The notes beneath the pieces are model-generated. The model had not been told where the DNA came from. It was given only the letters and a program-made list of their open reading frames with translations, and made no database searches. Both the position numbers and the translations under genes were made by a program. This document shows, one piece after another, positions 22,506 through 29,363 of a DNA stretch of 58,557 nt; the first letter of the stretch is position 1, and every line of letters begins with the position of its first letter. This DNA comes from Desulfovibrio sp. Lineage in GTDB: Bacteria; Desulfobacterota; Desulfovibrionia; Desulfovibrionales; Desulfovibrionaceae. Location of the stretch: the NCBI RefSeq assembly GCF_014803725.1, contig NZ_JAAVBE010000019.1:227877-286433 (forward strand), written 5' to 3'.

Positions 22506-22979
22506 ATGAGGGAAATACTGGAATCCGCGCACGGCATCCTCAAGCGCTCCAGCCTGGGCGTGGAAGAGATCGTGGAGCGCGCCTTCGGCGTGGACGAGAA
22601 TGGCAGCCCGCGCAAGAGCCACTGGACGCTCTACAAGGAGCTCAACCCCAATGACAGCTCGGGCAAGCTCGGGGCCGTGGACCTGTTCCTCCTCATGCAG
22701 GCCACTGGCGACGTGGCTCCGCTGGAGGTCATGGCCCGGCTGCTCGGCTATGCGCTGCTGGACAAGCGCACGGTGACGCCGGATCGTTCCACATGGGCGG
22801 CCGAGCACGCGCAGGACAGTTGCGACATGGGCGCAATGGCCCGCCTCATGGACGAGGGCGCCACACCTGCCGAGGTGCAGAGCGCCGGATGCCGCCTCAT
22901 CAAAAACATCGAGGAGACGCTGGTGCAGTACGGGCGCGACTATGACGCGGGCGTGATTACCCGGCGCAAGGCGCAGTAG
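22506..22979 (+). CDS. Phage regulatory protein, CII/CP76 type
   Basis: A 157-residue protein. AHGILKRSSLGVEEIVERAF, SHWTLYKELNPNDSSGKLGA and LFLLMQATGDVAPLEVMARL match the P2-type CII/CP76 family of transcription regulators (DNA-binding HTH followed by a helical domain). In this rightward early position it probably sets the lysis-lysogeny balance. ATG 22506 has AAGAGG about 10 nt upstream. Confidence 0.7.
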   Translation: MREILESAHGILKRSSLGVEEIVERAFGVDENGSPRKSHWTLYKELNPNDSSGKLGAVDLFLLMQATGDVAPLEVMARLLGYALLDKRTVTPDRSTWAAEHAQDSCDMGAMARLMDEGATPAEVQSAGCRLIKNIEETLVQYGRDYDAGVITRRKAQ

Positions 22980-22989
22980 GGACGTGGGA

Positions 22990-23259
22990 ATGCCCGCGGA
23001 AGATGCCCCGCGCTTACGCTGCCGCCACCGGCTCCCGAGCCCGAAACTGGCCGGCTATACCACCTGGGAAGGCTTGAGCAAAGCCGCCACGCGCTCGCCG
23101 GATTTGCGGCCCTGCCCGCGGCAGAAGGGCAGCCGGGGAACGTGGAACTGGATCTACCGCGAGACGTGCCGGAAGTGCCCGGACGCGGTAGGGGAAACAG
23201 CCAACGAAAAAGCCCCGCAGAAGCGGGGCAGTTCAAGAGGCGAAGGTGCGAAGCTCTAA
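22990..23259 (+). CDS. Possible small Cys-containing protein
   Basis: An 89-codon frame (MPAEDAPRLRCRHRLPSPKL...) with AGGGA upstream, following the CII-like gene by 10 nt. RETCRKCPD is the only motif. Its 3' end runs through a terminator hairpin that serves the opposing gene, which weakens the case. Confidence 0.35.
   Translation: MPAEDAPRLRCRHRLPSPKLAGYTTWEGLSKAATRSPDLRPCPRQKGSRGTWNWIYRETCRKCPDAVGETANEKAPQKRGSSRGEGAKL
23204..23232 (-). terminator. Intrinsic terminator of Bro-N antirepressor gene 1
   Basis: On the minus strand GCCCCGC pairs with GCGGGGC (about 23211-23230), followed by TTTTTCGTT, 30 nt past the gene stop. Confidence 0.8.
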
Positions 23260-23260
23260 T

Positions 23261-23902
23261 CTATCGGCAGAAGCTCACATGCGCCCTGATGTTGTAAATC
23301 ATGCGCAAGGCGTAAATGGCCTGATTGAGCGAGGTGACAGCCACATTGGCCGCCTCATTGGCGTTGTCATACAGCATCTGCTTTTCACTGGAGAGTACCG
23401 CAGCACGTCCGCCGGGGCGGGCAAAAAAGTGCAGAGCTTCACGGATGCCCTCAGCATTGCGCCGGAGCTTGTCCACATCATCGAAAAACTGCTTGCCGGT
23501 GGCATAGGTTTTGGCATCAAGCGTGATGGCGTTCAGCGTCGATTCCGCTGCGGCCTCGATGGCCTTCTGCTGGGGCATGGCCTTGTACTCACCGCCCTTG
23601 CGGATGGCCGGAAGCACCTCGGAGGCGACCCAGTTGGTGAAGGCGTCGGCCTCGGGCTTGTTGGAGCGGAAGGCCAGCTTGTAGACGGCGGGCTCGGAGA
23701 TGAACACCAAGTCACGGGTGGGGAATCCTTCCATGCAGAATTTCTGCATGGAACGCTTCCACTGCTCCGGCAGAACGTCCAAGCGGTTAATACGCCACGC
23801 CAAGCCAAGGGCTCGGCACACATCAACGGCTGCGAACCAAATTTCGTTGTTTTCGGCGACGGTGCGAATCTGGCGGGAATTGAAGGCGAAAACCTGGGAC
23901 AT
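23261..23902 (-). CDS. Bro-N domain antirepressor-like protein 1
   Basis: A 213-residue protein. N-terminal BRO domain: FAFNSRQIRTVAENNEIWFA, AAVDVCRALGLAWR, RDLVFISEPAVYKLAFRSNK and FTNWVASEVLPAIRKGGEY (about 1-105), typical of phage antirepressors. The C-terminal half is helical and unknown. The ribosome-binding site CGGAGG lies within a segment complementary to an upstream antisense RNA (23954-24027). It has its own terminator, so with the RNA it forms a self-contained cassette. Target repressor not known. Confidence 0.85.
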   Translation of the reverse strand: MSQVFAFNSRQIRTVAENNEIWFAAVDVCRALGLAWRINRLDVLPEQWKRSMQKFCMEGFPTRDLVFISEPAVYKLAFRSNKPEADAFTNWVASEVLPAIRKGGEYKAMPQQKAIEAAAESTLNAITLDAKTYATGKQFFDDVDKLRRNAEGIREALHFFARPGGRAAVLSSEKQMLYDNANEAANVAVTSLNQAIYALRMIYNIRAHVSFCR

Positions 23903-23909
23903 GGGAACC

Positions 23910-23930
23910 TCCGATGGATTGATGATGAAC
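23910..23930 (-). promoter_or_regulatory. Antisense target site (a2/b2-like) over the antirepressor 1 RBS
   Basis: On the mRNA GTTCATCA (23923-23930), 5 nt, then CCATCGGA (23910-23917) covering the Shine-Dalgarno. Both 8-mers are exactly complementary to TGATGAAC and TCCGATGG in the upstream C4-like RNA. Confidence 0.75.
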
Positions 23931-23953
23931 GCCTGATGAAGGGCGCAAAAAAA

Positions 23954-24027
23954 TCCGGGTGTTCATCACAGCCATCGGACTGCTGGCCGCCTTTAGCTTG
24001 CGCCTGGACATATCGGCCACACCCGGA
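23954..24027 (-). ncRNA. C4-type antisense RNA, module 1
   Basis: A 74-nt element closed by a perfect 9-bp stem (TCCGGGTGT 23954-23962 with ACACCCGGA 24019-24027). On the minus strand it contains ATATGTCCAGG and CTAAAGGCGGCCAGCAG, also present with small changes in module 2 (41242-41317), and the pairing segment TCCGATGG-CTG-TGATGAAC. This matches the known C4 antisense RNA of phages P1/P7, which is transcribed in the same direction as the antirepressor mRNA and blocks its translation. A possible promoter TTGTCA (24061-24066)-15-TAAAAG (24040-24045) precedes it. Confidence 0.8.
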
Positions 24028-24080
24028 AATACAGAAGCACTTTTACCCCAAATTTCCGGCTGACAACGGAAAAAGGGCGC

Positions 24081-24107
24081 AAAAAAAGCCAATGCTTTCG
24101 GGTTGGC
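24081..24107 (-). terminator. Terminator insulating antisense module 1
   Basis: On the minus strand GCCAA (24103-24107) pairs with TTGGC (24088-24092), followed by seven T. It stops leftward transcription from the DUF4145 gene before the C4 promoter. Confidence 0.65.
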
Positions 24108-24150
24108 GTGGCCGCCGATGGAGGTGTGATGAGCACCGTCAAGGCCACGC
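24106..24150 (-). ncRNA. C4-a1b1-like element, module 1
   Basis: An 8-bp stem GCGTGGCC/GGCCACGC (24106-24113, 24143-24150) encloses a second copy of the target: TCATCA (24127-24132) and CCATCGG (24115-24121) on the minus strand, again separated by 5 nt. The same kind of target mimic lies upstream of module 2. P1/P7 C4 loci carry an equivalent a1/b1 segment. Confidence 0.65.
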
Positions 24151-24172
24151 TACCCGCGCCCTCACGGAAATG

Positions 24173-24775
24173 TCAAGACTTTTTGCGGCGCTCCTCAATC
24201 ATTTTGGGCAGTTTGTACAAGTAGGTGAAAAGCATCTCCGCGAAATAGACAGCCTGCTCGGCGTCTTCTTTTGTAATCACAGATTCGCGCTCAGCCTGGT
24301 GCGCGGCGTCCACTCGTATTTCCCTGAGTTCCTGCGCCCAGTCGGCAAGACTCTGGGTAATGATTCCGTCATCATGCAGCTTCCTGATCTTTCCCTTCAG
24401 ACCGCCATCTACCGCCCCGAACTGGACGCAAGCAGTTTCTATCGAACTTCCGGCCATGATGCAGGCAGATTTATACTTACCATGTATCAAATTAAATTTT
24501 GCTTCCTCAAAATCCTTTGCGACAGGTTCTGGTGTATATTCTGGCGCTTTATCCCTATCAGGATGAGGGAAATAACCAGATATATCAGAAAATTTAATTC
24601 TTCGTCCCTCTAATAGTGGACCACGAAATGCAGCAACTACTGGAGATTGACAATGGCCACACATTAATAACATATAGGTATACTCATTTCTGTAATAAGA
24701 ATGCACATAATAAAATGCTACATCATGCTGACCACAATGTGGACACAAAGGAAATCCTATGATTTGTCCCGACAT
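24173..24775 (-). CDS. DUF4145-like protein with zinc finger
   Basis: A 200-residue protein. The N-terminus has CPHCGQHDVAF and CGHCQSP, a probable zinc finger; the C-terminal helical domain (FEEAKFNLIHGKYKSACIMA, ELREIRVDAAHQAE, then TKEDAEQAVYFAEMLFTYLY) matches DUF4145, a domain found alone or in restriction/defence proteins. GGAGAGG precedes ATG 24775. It is AT-richer than neighbours and sits beside an antirepressor cassette, so it may be a moron gene expressed in the lysogen. Confidence 0.7.
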   Translation of the reverse strand: MSGQIIGFPLCPHCGQHDVAFYYVHSYYRNEYTYMLLMCGHCQSPVVAAFRGPLLEGRRIKFSDISGYFPHPDRDKAPEYTPEPVAKDFEEAKFNLIHGKYKSACIMAGSSIETACVQFGAVDGGLKGKIRKLHDDGIITQSLADWAQELREIRVDAAHQAERESVITKEDAEQAVYFAEMLFTYLYKLPKMIEERRKKS

Positions 24776-24830
24776 GGATGACCTCTCCAATGATAGGTGC
24801 CAATTATCGCATTTTTCAGGGCTCATTCTC

Positions 24831-24983
24831 ATGGCCCTCATGAACGACGCAGACCCGATTGAAGGCATCGTGCGCCATTACGATGCCGCAGAAGACAAGG
24901 ACGCCTTTGTGCTCGCCCTCGCCGGTACTTTACTTTTGCGGCACCGGCAATGGCAAGCGGCGCAGGGGAAGACAGGGGAATAA
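24831..24983 (+). CDS. Short acidic protein at the head of the replication operon
   Basis: A 50-residue product (MALMNDADPIEGIVRHYDAA...) without recognised domain. The start is uncertain (24831 or 24840); neither has a strong ribosome-binding site. It is followed by a GC-rich stem-loop (24989-25012). Confidence 0.4.
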   Translation: MALMNDADPIEGIVRHYDAAEDKDAFVLALAGTLLLRHRQWQAAQGKTGE

Positions 24984-25012
24984 AAAAAGCCCCGGCTGGG
25001 GAAGTCCGGGGC
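24981..25012 (-). terminator. Stem-loop before the replication initiator (T-tract on minus strand)
   Basis: GCCCCGG (24989-24995) pairs with CCGGGGC (25006-25012). The T-run lies on the minus strand only, yet no leftward gene reads into it; it may block leftward transcription from reaching the DUF4145/C4 cassette. Confidence 0.5.
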
Positions 25013-25050
25013 CAGTGGGCAACCGCCCAAACAATCAAAGCGAGGATAGT

Positions 25051-25113
25051 ATGCAGAAAAATCCCGTGGATTGTCAACTTTCGGCCATGCAAGGTCAGAG
25101 CGGGGTGGCGTGA
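25051..25113 (+). CDS. 20-codon leader peptide coupled to the replication gene
   Basis: ATG 25051 with GAGG upstream gives MQKNPVDCQLSAMQGQSGVA, whose stop overlaps the initiator start (TGATG). This looks like translational coupling that sets initiator level. Confidence 0.4.
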   Translation: MQKNPVDCQLSAMQGQSGVA

Positions 25114-26051
25114 TGGACTGGTTCCGCGCCTATCATGGCATAACATCCGACCCCAAGTGGCCCATTGTCGCCCGCAAGGCCAAGGTCTCCATCGGCGTGG
25201 TGGTGTCCGTGTGGATCGCGCTCCTTGAATCGGCCAGTCAGGCGGAAGAGCGCGGCAGCGTGGCAAACTTCGATGCCGAGACCGTGGACGCCCTCTACGG
25301 CTTCGAGGACGGCACCAGCGAGGCGGTTTTCACTGCCCTGCTGGAAAAGGGGCTCATCTGTGACGGCCGCATCTGCGCGTGGGACAAGCGCCAGCCTAAA
25401 CGCGAGGACGACAACGCCGAGCGGATGCGCAGGTGCCGGGAACGGAAACGCCAAGAGACGCAGGGTAACGCAGGTGTGACGCCTTGTGACGCCGATGTGA
25501 CGCACGGTGACGCACATGTGACGCAGGGTAACGCAGGTGTGACGCCCCAGAGAAGAGAAGATAAGAGAAGAGAAGAAATATTAAATACACACCCCTTACC
25601 CCTCGCAAGCGAGGGGGAGAACGACGCGCTTCCTCCCCCTTTCCCCGTGAGCAGGGAAGCCGGCGCCAAGCCACGGGCGCAAGGCACGAACCCGAGAGCG
25701 CAGGGAGAAAACCCTCGCGCCCTGGGAGAAAATCCCCGCGTTCAGGGCACCAATCCCCGTAAGGCCCGTGCCTCGCCGCCCTACACGGCGGACTTTGAGG
25801 CCTTCTGGCAGGCCTATCCCCGCAAGGTGGGCAAGGACGCGGCCTTCAAGGTCTGGAAGCGCAAGGAGCACGAGCTGCCGCCGCCTGCCGAGCTTGCGGC
25901 CATCCTCGCCAGGCAATGCCACTGCGAGCAATGGCAGCGCGATGGCGGGCAGTACATCCCGCACCCGGCGACGTGGCTCAATCAGGGCCGCTGGCAGGAC
26001 GAGCTTGCGCCCGAGCAGGCCCCGGTCATGGACTATCCCGAAGGCTGGTGA
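25113..26051 (+). CDS. Phage replication initiator / replisome organiser
   Basis: A 312-residue protein. The N-terminal domain (MDWFRAYHGITSDPKWPIVA, GVVVSVWIALLESAS, DDNAERMRRCRERKRQE) is a winged-helix-type DNA-binding region found in phage replication proteins. The middle contains two low-complexity repeat blocks: four 7-residue units ending in VT and four units of the type RAQGxNP. The C-terminal domain FEAFWQAYPRKVGKDAAFKV...PHPATWLNQGRW is common at the ends of phage replication proteins. The DNA of the first repeat block probably is the origin. ATG 25113 follows GGGGTGG. Confidence 0.75.
   Translation: MDWFRAYHGITSDPKWPIVARKAKVSIGVVVSVWIALLESASQAEERGSVANFDAETVDALYGFEDGTSEAVFTALLEKGLICDGRICAWDKRQPKREDDNAERMRRCRERKRQETQGNAGVTPCDADVTHGDAHVTQGNAGVTPQRREDKRREEILNTHPLPLASEGENDALPPPFPVSREAGAKPRAQGTNPRAQGENPRALGENPRVQGTNPRKARASPPYTADFEAFWQAYPRKVGKDAAFKVWKRKEHELPPPAELAAILARQCHCEQWQRDGGQYIPHPATWLNQGRWQDELAPEQAPVMDYPEGW
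25461..25597 (+). other. Likely phage replication origin (four 21-bp iterons plus AT/purine-rich tract)
   Basis: Four tandem 21-bp units run from 25461 to 25544; units 1 and 4 are identical (CAGGGTAACGCAGGTGTGAC+G) and units 2 and 3 keep the GTGACG end. A purine-rich then AT-rich tract (25549-25597, including AAATATTAAATA) follows. Lambda ori has the same plan: iterons inside gene O followed by an AT-rich unwinding tract. Confidence 0.6.
25674..25762 (+). repeat. Second 21-bp repeat block in the initiator gene
   Basis: Four degenerate 21-bp units encode RAQGTNP, RAQGENP, RALGENP and RVQGTNP. Each unit carries a small dyad (GGG...CCC). May be extra binding sites or only a flexible linker. Confidence 0.5.
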
Positions 26052-26056
26052 GCAAG

Positions 26057-26605
26057 ATGGACGAGCGTTTTTTCGACAGCATGCTGGACGAGATCTACAG
26101 CGCCTTTCAGCGGCAGCGGCCCACGCGCGGCACGCCCGCCTATCGCAGCCTGTGGCGGCGCGTGTGTGAGGAGCGGGCCGTGCCCAATGAGGCGGCCAAG
26201 GCCATAGCCTACGCCCTCACTGACCGGGACAGCCTGCCGCTCAATCTCGGCAAGGCCATCCTGGCCGAGTTCGAGAACTGGCTCGCCGACCACCCGCAGC
26301 GGCGCGCCAAGGCCACGGCCTGCCGGGACTGTGACCCGGCCATTCCGGGATTTTTCTGGGTCTGGGATGCTACGGGCTACAGGATGCTTTGCAAGTGCGC
26401 CTGCAATCAGGACAGGCGCCTGGAGAACATGCAGGCATGGACACGACGGCAAGCGCAGGAGGCCGGGCTCTTGCTCACCGACCCGGGAGTGGAGCCCGCG
26501 CCCCGCACCCTGCCCCCACCGGCGCGCAAGGCCCTTGGCCATACGGAGCCGCCGCGCCGGGACCATGTGGCGCAGAGGGAGTACAGCAATGCCGGGGGCT
26601 GGTAG
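26057..26605 (+). CDS. Replication-associated protein with Cys-rich centre
   Basis: A 182-residue protein immediately after the initiator (a GTG at 26048 overlaps its stop and is an alternative start). Helical N-terminus (ERFFDSMLDEIYSAFQRQRP) and a probable zinc site CRDCDPAIPG...CKCACNQDRR (about 93-119). Position suggests a helicase-loader-like partner, but there is no ATPase motif, so the role is open. Confidence 0.55.
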   Translation: MDERFFDSMLDEIYSAFQRQRPTRGTPAYRSLWRRVCEERAVPNEAAKAIAYALTDRDSLPLNLGKAILAEFENWLADHPQRRAKATACRDCDPAIPGFFWVWDATGYRMLCKCACNQDRRLENMQAWTRRQAQEAGLLLTDPGVEPAPRTLPPPARKALGHTEPPRRDHVAQREYSNAGGW

Positions 26606-26894
26606 GGGCGCCCCGTGCCGGGATTGCGCCGACGCCATCTGGGGCGATTTGTGCTGCGTTGGCTGTGAAAAACATGAGGAGGGAAAGTATATGCATTATA
26701 CTTACGAAGAATATAATGTTGTATTAGAAGAAAAAGCATATCAAAAAATATGCCCAATCACCAAAGAAGGCCATTGTTATGGGAAAAAATGTATGGCGTG
26801 GATTATTGAGTATGACAGTGAAAAAGATGTACAAGATGGATATGGTCGATGTGGATTGCTCGGGCCAATCGAAACATTTCAAGAATCAGAGTAA
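26589..26894 (+). CDS. Cys-rich protein with an AT-rich foreign-looking second half
   Basis: A 101-residue frame: CRDCADAIWGDLCCVGCEKH near the start and CPITKEGHCYGKKCMAWIIE later, probably metal-binding. GAGGGAG precedes ATG 26589, but an internal ATG at 26691 has an even better GGAGG and begins a sharply AT-rich segment, so a 67-residue product is possible instead or as well. Unknown function. Confidence 0.5.
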   Translation: MPGAGRGAPCRDCADAIWGDLCCVGCEKHEEGKYMHYTYEEYNVVLEEKAYQKICPITKEGHCYGKKCMAWIIEYDSEKDVQDGYGRCGLLGPIETFQESE

Positions 26895-26899
26895 CGGGC

Positions 26900-27292
26900 A
26901 TGAGTGGAAAGCCGGCGGGAAAATACAAAAACGGCAACATCCCCACGGAACACGCGGAGCAGAAGGCGCTCTTTGCCTGGTGGCGTACGCAGTACCGGCA
27001 CATGGAGCCTTTGCTCATCGCCATCCCCAACGGCGGCGCGCGCAACCTCATCACCGGGGCCATGCTCAAGGCGGAGGGCGTGCGCCGCGGCGTGCCGGAC
27101 ATCTTCCTCGCGTATCCCGCCGGCGGCTACCACGGCCTGTGGATCGAGCTCAAGCGCCGCGCCCACGGCTACGCCACGCCGGAGCAGAAATTCATGCTCG
27201 GCGTATTCAGGAAGGCGGGCTACGACTGCGCCGTGTGCCGTGGCTGGGACGAGGCGCGGGAGAAAATTCAAAGCTATCTGGGGGCGAAATGA
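26900..27292 (+). CDS. VRR-NUC domain nuclease
   Basis: A 130-residue nuclease of the PD-(D/E)xK superfamily. Motifs: EHAEQKALFAWW, IPNGGARN, RGVPDIFLAYP with the metal-binding Asp, and GLWIELKRR with Glu-x-Lys. Phage VRR-NUC proteins act as Holliday-junction resolvase-like enzymes in replication/packaging. Coupled to the next gene by ATGA. Confidence 0.85.
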   Translation: MSGKPAGKYKNGNIPTEHAEQKALFAWWRTQYRHMEPLLIAIPNGGARNLITGAMLKAEGVRRGVPDIFLAYPAGGYHGLWIELKRRAHGYATPEQKFMLGVFRKAGYDCAVCRGWDEAREKIQSYLGAK

Positions 27293-27603
27293 GCGCACAG
27301 CCTGAGCAGTCCATGAGCTACCGCCGGGCGCTTTTGGCCTTCGGCAATGGCGACCTCGGCCGCGGGCAGCAAAATCTTTTCATGCTGGCGCGGCGGCTGG
27401 AGGAAGCCCGGAAAAAGCATCGGCACTTCGCCGACGACAGGTTCCATGCCCTGCGCGTCGTAAGTTGCGAGTTCCATGAGCTCTGCTATGCCGTGACCCA
27501 TGAAAGCCCCGACCGCCAGCTTGATGAGGCGCTTGACGTGGCCTGCACCTGCATGCGGTTCGTCAACCGCGAATACCGGATGAAAGGAGGAAAACATGAC
27601 TGA
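27289..27603 (+). CDS. Hypothetical phage protein
   Basis: A 104-residue mainly helical protein (SYRRALLAFGNGDLGRGQQN, RRLEEARKKHRHFADDRFHA) with three Cys in the second half. Overlaps the nuclease by 4 nt and the HTH gene by 8 nt, so it belongs to the same operon. Not recognised. Confidence 0.55.
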   Translation: MSAQPEQSMSYRRALLAFGNGDLGRGQQNLFMLARRLEEARKKHRHFADDRFHALRVVSCEFHELCYAVTHESPDRQLDEALDVACTCMRFVNREYRMKGGKHD

Positions 27604-27799
27604 ACCGGATATTTTGCGCGGCTGGAAGGAGATCGAGCGCTATTTGGGCATGGGCCGCAAGGCCATCCTGCGCGCGGGCTATCCCATCCGCTGCGAGGGT
27701 GGCGATGGCGTCACGCGCCGGAACATTTACGCCATCCGCAAGGAGCTTCTGGACCATGCCCGCAGGGGCGCTCGCTTCTTCATCGACGGGGCGGCCTGA
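27596..27799 (+). CDS. HTH DNA-binding protein, possible late-gene regulator
   Basis: A 67-residue protein: LRGWKEIERYLGMGRKAILR fits a helix-turn-helix and GVTRRNIYAIRKELLDHARR a second helical element, a layout like small excisionase/AlpA-type binders. It is the last gene before the late operon and lies 5 nt from the conserved 32-bp block at 27805, so it is a candidate for the late activator (inference). Confidence 0.6.
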   Translation: MTEPDILRGWKEIERYLGMGRKAILRAGYPIRCEGGDGVTRRNIYAIRKELLDHARRGARFFIDGAA

Positions 27800-27804
27800 A
27801 ATGC

Positions 27805-27835
27805 CCTGAATTGTCCACAAATGCCCATAACACCC
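27805..27835 (+). promoter_or_regulatory. Conserved late-operon block, copy a
   Basis: CCTGAATTGTCCACAAATGC followed by CCATAACACCC closely matches copy b at 45504-45535. It has C-rich steps (TGTCC, TGCCC, ACCC) spaced about one helical turn apart. It precedes the lysis/terminase/head operon. Confidence 0.55.
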
Positions 27836-27883
27836 TGACGGCGTGACAGGCTACGCTTGCTCTCAAATCAAGGGAGCAAGCCA

Positions 27884-28543
27884 GTGGCAGACATCGACTA
27901 TATCTCCGACTTCCTGACCCGCGTCGAAGGCCCGCGCCAGCGCCGCGGCTATGTGCCGTCCAATCGCCGTTCCGACGGCAAGGGGCGCAACTATATCGGC
28001 CCCGTGGGCACCGAGCCGCTTGGCGTGCAGTTCCCCGCCACGGGTGCCCCGGCGGCCTTCACGGCCATGGGCGCATCCGGCGTGACCATCGCCACCGGCT
28101 GCGACCTCGGACAGACAGACGCGGCCACTCTGCGCGGCTACGGCCTTCCCGAGGACATCATCCGCATCTTCACGCCCTACCTGGGCCTCAAGACATCCGC
28201 CGCCCTCAACAAGCTCTTTGTGGCACCCCTCGCCATTTCCGAGGCTGATGCCACGATCACTGATCATTGCGTCCACAACGGCTACCTCAACCGCTACGTC
28301 CGCCCCGCCTATGACCGGGATTCTTCCGTGCCCTTCGACGACCTGCCGAAGCAGGCGCAGGCCGTGATCTTTTCCTGCTGCTTCCAGAAGGGCTGCACGG
28401 GCGTGCGCCGCGACTGGCCCAAGACGTGGCAGTATCTCACCACCCAAAACTGGTGCAAGGCCGCGGACGAACTCCTCCACGGCTTCCGCCAATACGCGCA
28501 GCGCCGCGCCATCGAAGGCCGCCTGCTCAAGGAGTTGTGCTGA
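27884..28543 (+). CDS. Endolysin-like muramidase
   Basis: A 219-residue protein at the start of the late operon, followed by two membrane proteins as in lysis cassettes. VTIATGCDLGQTDAATLRGY and YLGLKTSAALNKLF, then FDDLPKQAQAVIFSCCFQKG and WQYLTTQNWCKAADELLHGF, resemble the lysozyme-like C-terminal domain of pesticin. The start is GTG 27884 with GGGAG 8 nt upstream. Confidence 0.7.
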   Translation: MADIDYISDFLTRVEGPRQRRGYVPSNRRSDGKGRNYIGPVGTEPLGVQFPATGAPAAFTAMGASGVTIATGCDLGQTDAATLRGYGLPEDIIRIFTPYLGLKTSAALNKLFVAPLAISEADATITDHCVHNGYLNRYVRPAYDRDSSVPFDDLPKQAQAVIFSCCFQKGCTGVRRDWPKTWQYLTTQNWCKAADELLHGFRQYAQRRAIEGRLLKELC

Positions 28544-28794
28544 TGGGCATTCTCAAGACGATTGGCGGCGCGCTCGCCGGGCTCTTTGTCAAGAAGGTCA
28601 CCACCGTGGCCCCGGACGGGGAGGAAATTACCAAAACCCAGGCTCGCGAGGGCACCAAGGGCCTCGGCTGGATCATGGGCTTTCTCGTGGTCTGGCACTT
28701 CCTCGCCTATCCCATCCTGTCCTACCACTTCCCGCACTACCAGTTCCCGTCGCTCGACGGTGGCTGGCTCTCGGGAATCTTCTTGGGGCTCTAG
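28543..28794 (+). CDS. Holin-like membrane protein
   Basis: An 83-residue protein with an amphipathic N-terminus (MGILKTIGGALAGLFVKK), a central hydrophobic helix GWIMGFLVVWHFLAYPILSY and a hydrophobic end. Its ATG overlaps the endolysin stop (TGATG). Position and topology suggest a holin-type protein. Confidence 0.65.
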   Translation: MGILKTIGGALAGLFVKKVTTVAPDGEEITKTQAREGTKGLGWIMGFLVVWHFLAYPILSYHFPHYQFPSLDGGWLSGIFLGL

Positions 28795-28795
28795 G

Positions 28796-29119
28796 ATGGA
28801 GCAGAAGGTCAAGGAAACGCTGGCGAAAGGGGGGATACCCCTGCTCTGCGTGTTGCTCTCCGCGGGCATCACCATCGGCGGGGGGCTGGTGAATGACAAA
28901 ATCCAGACAGCCCGCACCGAGGAGAAAATCGCCATCCTCCAGCGGGATGCCGCCCGGCACGAGATGGAAAAGGGCGAACAAATCAGAAGCAACACCACCA
29001 AGGCGGAAGAGCACGAAAAGCGCATCATCCGCCTGGAAGCGAATTTTGGCGTCATCCAGGAAACGCTCGCGGACATGAAGAGCGACCTCAAAATCCTGTT
29101 GCGTGGCGCAAAACAATAA
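28796..29119 (+). CDS. Membrane-anchored coiled-coil lysis protein (spanin/holin-associated)
   Basis: A 107-residue protein: one N-terminal transmembrane helix (IPLLCVLLSAGITIGGGLV) followed by a long coiled coil (KIAILQRDAARHEMEKGEQI...). This is the topology of an inner-membrane spanin subunit or accessory holin; no overlapping lipoprotein partner was seen. Confidence 0.55.
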   Translation: MEQKVKETLAKGGIPLLCVLLSAGITIGGGLVNDKIQTARTEEKIAILQRDAARHEMEKGEQIRSNTTKAEEHEKRIIRLEANFGVIQETLADMKSDLKILLRGAKQ

Positions 29120-29363
29120 CCGGCATTTTTCAACTTGCGCGGCGCCACACCCCCCGGGCGCCGATCGGCCCCTGGGCGGGCGTAACGGATAAACGGGCGC
29201 GGTCCTGAAAGGCTGGCACTTCGACGACGGGAAGCCGGCGCCCCTCGCGGGGAAGCGGTCGGGAGAGCTCCGCAGGCCCGATAATTCGCGCAAGGGAAAG
29301 CCCCCGGGCGGCTGAGAATGGCCGCCGTGATTTCGCCCCTTCGGGGGGCTTGTTGGAGTAGGT
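29120..29363. other. Gene-free segment before terminase, candidate packaging site
   Basis: 244 bases, GC-rich with several short inverted repeats (for example around 29146-29163 and 29331-29346), between the lysis and small terminase genes. This is the usual place for cos or pac. No gene seen. Confidence 0.4.

Noticed and set aside
25461-25762. CRISPR array
   Set aside because: The repeats are contiguous 21-bp units with no spacers, lie inside a coding frame and have no cas genes nearby.
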